This document shows, piece by piece, positions 27,772 to 32,597 of a stretch of DNA of 32,597 bases. A program made the position numbers and the translations under genes. Source of the DNA: a virus. The DNA lies in the IMG/VR virus record IMGVR_UViG_3300030099_005531, positions 1 to 32,597 of that record, one strand, 5' to 3'. The notes beneath the pieces are model-generated. The model had not been told where the DNA came from, did no database searches, and saw only the letters and a program-made list of their open reading frames with translations. Position 1 is the first letter of the stretch. The number at the start of each line of letters is the position of its first letter.

Positions 27772-29424
27772 ATGCAAGGAATTGAATCTTTAGGTTATGA
27801 GGTAAGAGACCAACCGTTAGTTCCTGATGGTGGTATGCAACAACTTAAAGGTGCTGCTGATTTACTTGCAGAGTTTGGTAGGAATGGCGATACGTATGTA
27901 GTCCATGCCGCTGAGGGTGAAACAGTGCTTCCGTTGGAAGTACTAGAAAGCAACCCTAAACTAAAAACTATGATATATCAACAAATGGAAGAGCTTGGGC
28001 TACAGCCAGAGCGGTATGTTGTTGGTAATGAGATGAACTCGTTAAACCCTGTTACAGGACAACCTGAGTTTTTCTTTAAGAAGCTATTTAAGAAAATTAA
28101 AAAAATAGGCAAAAAAGTTATCAACATTGCAAAAAAGGTAGCTCCTATTGTTTTGCCGATTGTTGCTCCTTTTTTGTTACCTGCTATGCCTCTTTTTCTT
28201 ACGGCAGGTATTGGTAGTTTGGCAGGTAATTTGATTGCAGGTAATGATTTTAAAACATCTTTGAAAAATGCTGTGATTGCAGGTGGTATGGCAGGTGTTG
28301 GTTCTGCTTTATCTGCAGGTAGTTTAGGAGGTTTTACAGCTACACCTGAAAGTATGGGTCTACCTTCTATAAAAAGTGTTTTCGGTCAGGGTGCTACACC
28401 TACTCCTGCTATTAGCCCCGATGCTGCTATAGGCGTTCCTGCAGAAACATTTAGTTTATCAGCTAATGCTTCGCCAATTACAAACCAAGTATTTGCAGAT
28501 GCTGGACTAGGGCTAGGTGGTATGGAAGGTATTGCTTTAGATGCAAGTATTCCAAGTATTCCAAGTATACCTATAGATACAGGTATTTCTAATAATTTAG
28601 TTGCATCTGTTGATCCTATGGGGATGATTCCCCAAACAGGGCAAGTACCTCCAACAACAGGAAATGCTGGAGCGATTTTAACAAACCGAGCAGCTGTTTC
28701 ATCTGGGCCTGAGCTAGCAAATTTCCAAAGTATAATGGATCAAGCTCAGTTTGGTTCTATCCCACCTGCTGGAGCTAATGTACCACCAGTTTTCAAAAGC
28801 CCAAATGTTACAGGGGTAGGAGCAGAAATGTCAACTGGTGCGTTTTCTCCAAATGTTGGTTCTTCGGAAACTGCTAGACAAGCAGGGATAATTGCTCAAG
28901 GCCCTGATATGGGTACAGGAAACACTTCGTTTTTAGGAAATATAGTTGATAAAGGAAGTGATTTGTTTGGTACCTATTTATCGCCAAACCGTCCTGGATT
29001 AGCTAAAGATGCAGGTGTTCTTACAAGATATGGGCCATTATTAGCAGTTGGTGGAGCTGGTATATTAGCAGCAGATGCTTTATTTCCTGCAGAACAAGAA
29101 GCATTAGATAAATCAGCATTTGAAAAAACAGGGCAAGATTTATTAGAAGAAGATATTGCTTCTGGTAGATTCCAGTATGGTTTTAACCCACGGACATTTT
29201 ACGGTTCAAACCCATTCTACCAACGATTTACCCGAGCTAGGCAGGGTGGTGAAATAGAAGGTCCTGGAACAGGGACAAGTGATTCTATACCTGCTATGTT
29301 AAGTGATGGTGAGTTTGTAATGACAGCAAAAGCTGTTAGAGGTGCAGGTGGTAATGATCGTGAAAAAGGTGCAAAACGAATGTATGCAATGATGCGACAA
29401 TTTGAAAAAGAAGCGGCAGCATAA
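27772..29424 (+). CDS. Probable ejection protein with membrane-active segment
   Basis: 550 residues. The N-terminus ('NGDTYVVHAAEGETVLPLEVLESNPKLKTMIYQQMEELGL') and the C-terminal 'GGEIEGPGTGTSDSIPAMLSDGEFVMTAKAVRGAGG' (about 490-530) are marks of a protein common in marine podoviruses. Between them, residues 100-122 form a cationic amphipathic stretch ('FFFKKLFKKIKKIGKKV') followed by a hydrophobic part (123-157, 'VAPIVLPIVAPFLLPAMPLFL'), as in membrane-lysing peptides. The long middle is low-complexity Gly/Pro/Ala. It is likely injected with the DNA to open the cell envelope; this is inferred. Confidence 0.72.
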   Translation: MQGIESLGYEVRDQPLVPDGGMQQLKGAADLLAEFGRNGDTYVVHAAEGETVLPLEVLESNPKLKTMIYQQMEELGLQPERYVVGNEMNSLNPVTGQPEFFFKKLFKKIKKIGKKVINIAKKVAPIVLPIVAPFLLPAMPLFLTAGIGSLAGNLIAGNDFKTSLKNAVIAGGMAGVGSALSAGSLGGFTATPESMGLPSIKSVFGQGATPTPAISPDAAIGVPAETFSLSANASPITNQVFADAGLGLGGMEGIALDASIPSIPSIPIDTGISNNLVASVDPMGMIPQTGQVPPTTGNAGAILTNRAAVSSGPELANFQSIMDQAQFGSIPPAGANVPPVFKSPNVTGVGAEMSTGAFSPNVGSSETARQAGIIAQGPDMGTGNTSFLGNIVDKGSDLFGTYLSPNRPGLAKDAGVLTRYGPLLAVGGAGILAADALFPAEQEALDKSAFEKTGQDLLEEDIASGRFQYGFNPRTFYGSNPFYQRFTRARQGGEIEGPGTGTSDSIPAMLSDGEFVMTAKAVRGAGGNDREKGAKRMYAMMRQFEKEAAA

Positions 29425-29426
29425 TC

Positions 29427-31052
29427 ATGGCAACAGAAGAACAAACGATTATCCAAAGAGAAGCCCCTGAAGTAGAGGCTTTAAAACTAGGTCTAATAAA
29501 TGCAGCCAAGGGTCTTGTTGAAACAGCTCCTACAGGTGGGTTACCACAAACACAGTTTGCCGCTTATGACCCTTTCCAAGACCAAGCAAGAGATTTAGCC
29601 ACGGCAGCTATTGGTTCTTTTGCACCTTATTTATCAGAGGCTTTTGCAGGAAACCAAGAGGCAGCAAATAGATTAAAAAACCAAGTAACAAAAGCATATC
29701 AAGACGCACTTAAAAGTTATAGTGATGCAGATAGAGATGCGTTATTAAACACAATGGGCGGTAGGATTACTTCTGCAATAGGCACTCCTACAGGAACAGA
29801 TGGCATCCTTGGTGCTATTAGGAGGGGAGGTGCTGCTACAGGAAACGTTCGTGCAAATATATTTGGTACTCCAGGAGAAGCTGGAACAGGTGCTTTAAGT
29901 GCGATTGATGCACAACGAATAGGTATAGACCAAGGGATTACTCGTGCAGCTACATCTGATGCAGAGCGAGCAAGGTTAGCCCAAGTAGAAGCTGTGCAAA
30001 AAGCTCGTGCAGCAGGAGATTTTGGTAAACAAAAAGCAACTGATGCAATAACAGCATTAGCAGGAACAGGTTTTACCCCTACTGAGGCAGGAATAGGTGG
30101 GGTTTTTGACCCTAGCAAGTCTGTTTCTAACTTTTTCAACCCTTATACATCTGCTGTAATAGATCAAAGTTTGGCTGATTTACAAAGGGCAAGTGATATT
30201 GCGGCTTTACGTGAAGATGCACAGGCAGCACAGGCAGGGGCGTTTGGTGGTTCCCGAGCAGGTATTGTACAAGCAGAACGCGATAGAAATTTGTTAGATG
30301 CTCAAGCAAGGATTGCAGCACAATTAAGGCAACAAGGTTACGGACAAGCTCTACAACAAGCTCAGCAAGCGTTTGAAGCAGGCAGAGCCGGACAACAAAA
30401 TTTAGCACAATTAACAGGACAGTTAGGACAGGCAGGAGCAGGTACACAATTAAGTGCAGAACAATTAGCACAACAGGGAGCATTAGGTTCTGGACAGTTA
30501 GGGTTAAGTGCATCACAAGCAGCTGCAGACCTTGCTCTTAGAGGAGGACAGTTAGGGTTAAGTGCAGAAGAATTAGCATTGCGAGAAGCAGCGCAACAAG
30601 GCTCTCTTGCTAGTGAAGCAGCTAGGTTAGGATTAAGTGAAGCAGAATTAAGAGCGCAGGTTGGCTTGCAAGGAGCGCAACTTGGTTTACAAGGAGCGCA
30701 AGGTTTACAAAGCGTTGCTAACGATATAGGTCGTCAGGCAGCGCAACGTGCGGCACTTGCTGAGTTACAATCTGGGCTACAAAGACAAGATGTTGATATG
30801 ATGAACCAGTTGGGTCAACAACGATTCCAGACAGAACAAGCTAAACTAGATGCTCAGCAACAAGACCAATTAGCTGAAGTATATGAGCCATACCAAAGGT
30901 TAGGTTTTTACAGTGATATATTACGAGGAGCGCCATCTACACAAATGAGTATATCACAGGCTTCTACCCCTAATCCTTCTTTACTTAATCAAGTTGTCGG
31001 TGGTGCGGCTACAGGGTTAGGTTTAGCAGGAGCAGCTAATAAAATATTTTAG
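29427..31052 (+). CDS. Internal virion / ejection protein, Ala-Gln helical
   Basis: 541 residues. 'FFNPYTSAVIDQSLADLQRASDIAALREDAQAAQAGAFGGSRAGIVQAE' (about 235-285) is a block I know from ejection-type proteins of marine podoviruses. Residues 285-480 form a very long Ala/Gln/Leu heptad region with repeated 'GQLGLSAxExA', 'LGLQGAQ' units, probably an extended coiled coil. The C-terminus 'VVGGAATGLGLAGAANK' is Gly/Ala-rich and weakly hydrophobic. It follows the putative membrane-active protein by two bases and is likely its partner in the virion. Confidence 0.72.
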   Translation: MATEEQTIIQREAPEVEALKLGLINAAKGLVETAPTGGLPQTQFAAYDPFQDQARDLATAAIGSFAPYLSEAFAGNQEAANRLKNQVTKAYQDALKSYSDADRDALLNTMGGRITSAIGTPTGTDGILGAIRRGGAATGNVRANIFGTPGEAGTGALSAIDAQRIGIDQGITRAATSDAERARLAQVEAVQKARAAGDFGKQKATDAITALAGTGFTPTEAGIGGVFDPSKSVSNFFNPYTSAVIDQSLADLQRASDIAALREDAQAAQAGAFGGSRAGIVQAERDRNLLDAQARIAAQLRQQGYGQALQQAQQAFEAGRAGQQNLAQLTGQLGQAGAGTQLSAEQLAQQGALGSGQLGLSASQAAADLALRGGQLGLSAEELALREAAQQGSLASEAARLGLSEAELRAQVGLQGAQLGLQGAQGLQSVANDIGRQAAQRAALAELQSGLQRQDVDMMNQLGQQRFQTEQAKLDAQQQDQLAEVYEPYQRLGFYSDILRGAPSTQMSISQASTPNPSLLNQVVGGAATGLGLAGAANKIF

Positions 31053-31060
31053 GAAGTATT

Positions 31061-32506
31061 ATGAACCCACTTAACAGACCCATGTTTGTAGCTAAGTTTA
31101 ACACAGGTGGTTCTGTGTATTTATCTCCTGCATTACGTTATATGGCACAAAACCCAGATGTTTTTATGGCGTCTGTAGCTAATGCTGAAGCAAGAGGGTT
31201 GCAGGGTTTAGCAAGGCAAGCGCAAATAGAGCGCGATGCAGAATTACATTATGCTTTCCATGGTCAGCCAGAAGGCAGGGCATATGGTGGACGGACATTC
31301 CTTGGGGGGTTATTAACGCCAAGGTTAGGTGATACTTTTGGTTTATCACCAGAGCGAAGAGAAGAATTAATACAAGAACGCGATGCACCAACTGGTTCAA
31401 CAGGTATGGTTACGCCTCCGCCAACTAATAATGAGTTAGTACCTTTAGTGCCTATTGTAGATCATTCTGGAGAAAATTTTGCAGAAGGTGGAGAAGTAAA
31501 CGCTGATAATGGATATCAATCAAGTGCTGTTGTACAAGGTTATCTTAGAGCAAACCCTGATGTATTAGATAGTGCTACACGAATTGCACGATCACGAAAT
31601 ATTGCTCCTGGATCAGAGTTTCAAAGAGTTGTAGAAAATGCCGCAAGAGAACATTTCCGTGATTTTGGAATGAACGAAGGTAGGCAAATAGCAGGTTATG
31701 ACGATAATGGCAGATCTTTAATGCAGGAAGAGGTTAATAGATTACCTTCTTCAGGTGTAACTTCTGTGCAGATTGACCCACGGATGCGAGCTTTTGCCAC
31801 AATATTAGCAAACACTTATGATATGGATGATCCAGGAACCCAAGGTGAATTACGACCAGAATTTTACACTGGCGCAAGCACTCTTGGGGATATATACGAC
31901 CTTGTTGGTGATATAAATGTTAATTTACGTGATAGGTTAATCGATCGAGGTTATGGTGATACTAATGAAGATAAACTTCCTGGACGTGTAGATGATATAA
32001 TCAGGTATGCGTATAATCCGAATGCCAGTGGTGAAACTATGTTTGGGGTATCTGGAGGGACAGAGGGGTTATTACGAGCATATGATCAATTAGGTATAAG
32101 AGGAGCAGGTGATACATATGCAGATAAACAGTTACGAGGTATTGCGGATTTATACAGCCGAATCGATAGGTCTTCTATAAATGCAGATGGTACAGGTGGT
32201 GCAGATGATATTAGTATGGGTGGCCCGACTGGACAAGGATATGTTGGTCCGATGGCCTTTGAAAACTTTTTTGGGGATATTCCAGCTATGTTCGAACAAA
32301 CTGCCGTTGTTCCAACAGTAAACCCATTAGCTCTAGCAAACACTGCTAAAAAAATATATGATGGAACGTTAATGGATAACCCATTTGATATGGGTGAGTA
32401 TGGCTCTGCTGTTGGTATTGGTCTAGGCCCACAGTACAGTCAAGACGATTATTTAGGAGAGTTAGACATAGGTCTTCCTGATATTGATCGTAGTTTAGAA
32501 GATTAA
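31061..32506 (+). CDS. Large tail/virion protein with two NPDV...HY..G..EGR repeats
   Basis: 481 residues of a protein I do not recognise overall. It carries two copies of a unit at about residues 25-74 and 160-209: 'AQNPDVF...ELHYAFHGQPEGR' and 'RANPDVL...REHFRDFGMNEGR'. The unit (Asn-Pro-Asp-Val, a helix, then His-Tyr/Phe-x3-Gly-x2-Glu-Gly-Arg) resembles a motif seen in surface and matrix proteins, so it may bind a surface or self-associate. Gly-Gly motifs 'NTGGSVY' and 'AEGGEVN' are also present. AGGAAG lies upstream. Probably virion. Confidence 0.6.
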   Translation: MNPLNRPMFVAKFNTGGSVYLSPALRYMAQNPDVFMASVANAEARGLQGLARQAQIERDAELHYAFHGQPEGRAYGGRTFLGGLLTPRLGDTFGLSPERREELIQERDAPTGSTGMVTPPPTNNELVPLVPIVDHSGENFAEGGEVNADNGYQSSAVVQGYLRANPDVLDSATRIARSRNIAPGSEFQRVVENAAREHFRDFGMNEGRQIAGYDDNGRSLMQEEVNRLPSSGVTSVQIDPRMRAFATILANTYDMDDPGTQGELRPEFYTGASTLGDIYDLVGDINVNLRDRLIDRGYGDTNEDKLPGRVDDIIRYAYNPNASGETMFGVSGGTEGLLRAYDQLGIRGAGDTYADKQLRGIADLYSRIDRSSINADGTGGADDISMGGPTGQGYVGPMAFENFFGDIPAMFEQTAVVPTVNPLALANTAKKIYDGTLMDNPFDMGEYGSAVGIGLGPQYSQDDYLGELDIGLPDIDRSLED

Positions 32507-32524
32507 AAAAGGTGATTAGTTGAT

Positions 32525-32597
32525 ATGATGAATAAAATGATGATGCAACCAATGACCCCCGCTTCAGAAAACTCGGGCATTGCTTCAGGTATGATGG
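32525..32597 (+). CDS. Start of a Met/Pro-rich protein, cut by window end
   Basis: From ATG 32525 the frame stays open to the end: 'MMNKMMMQPMTPASENSGIA' and a few more residues. The preceding AAAAAGGTGA at about 32506-32515 is a plausible ribosome site. The short piece resembles the Met/Pro-rich N-termini of genes that follow the ejection proteins in similar phages; no function can be given. Confidence 0.5.
   Translation, partial: MMNKMMMQPMTPASENSGIASGMM

Overview
The window is about 32.6 kb of AT-rich, almost fully coding DNA with every convincing gene on the + strand. It reads as the packaging, head, lysis and tail half of a tailed phage. The tail genes match a short-tailed (podovirus) design with P22-like adaptor and hub proteins, and I see no tape measure, tail tube or sheath gene. 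Several small families (the DUF6321-like, PD-(D/E)XK, YTDENP and GSGEKMRK-type proteins, and the GPGTGTSDSIPAMLSDGEFVM protein) are ones I associate with uncultured marine phages. The host cannot be named from this sequence. No integrase, polymerase, tRNA or CRISPR array is visible, and both ends are cut inside the phage genome.

Layout. 1-1394: terminase small subunit, a small protein with an anti-sigma-like zinc finger, and a PD-(D/E)XK nuclease. 1395-1876: a repeat-rich non-coding region with TTGATC repeats at exact 10-bp spacing, a long inverted repeat and a GTCAA tandem. 1785-2401: a self-contained, more GC-rich cassette with its own promoter, a dyad inside the promoter, one unknown gene and a strong terminator. 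2628-7189: large terminase, portal and a conserved unknown. 7158-8185: five small, very basic proteins. 8182-9301: lysis genes (EF-hand two-helix membrane protein, three-helix holin, M15 peptidase). 9301-12932: a small helical protein, a GroES-like co-chaperonin, scaffold, head proteins and major capsid protein. 12933-13089: two + strand terminators with an exact copy of the bacterial chromosome-partition site parS (TGTTCCACGTGAAACA) between them. 13090-14769: head proteins and three more basic proteins. 14780-19582: head-tail adaptors and structural proteins, including one with a copper-protein-like domain. 19592-25439: three paralogous fibre-like genes that together encode four seven-bladed beta-propellers. 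25453-32597: P22 gp10-like tail hub and large ejection-type proteins, ending in a truncated gene.

How it works together. Terminase and portal fill a shell made by capsid, scaffold and decoration proteins, probably folded with help from the phage GroES and host GroEL. The adaptors and hub close the head, the propeller proteins are the best candidates for host recognition, and the last large proteins probably enter the cell with the DNA. The most unusual element is the parS site, which suggests that host ParB, and possibly ParA or SMC, is recruited to phage DNA. The next most unusual are the propeller array and the autonomous cassette between the terminase genes.
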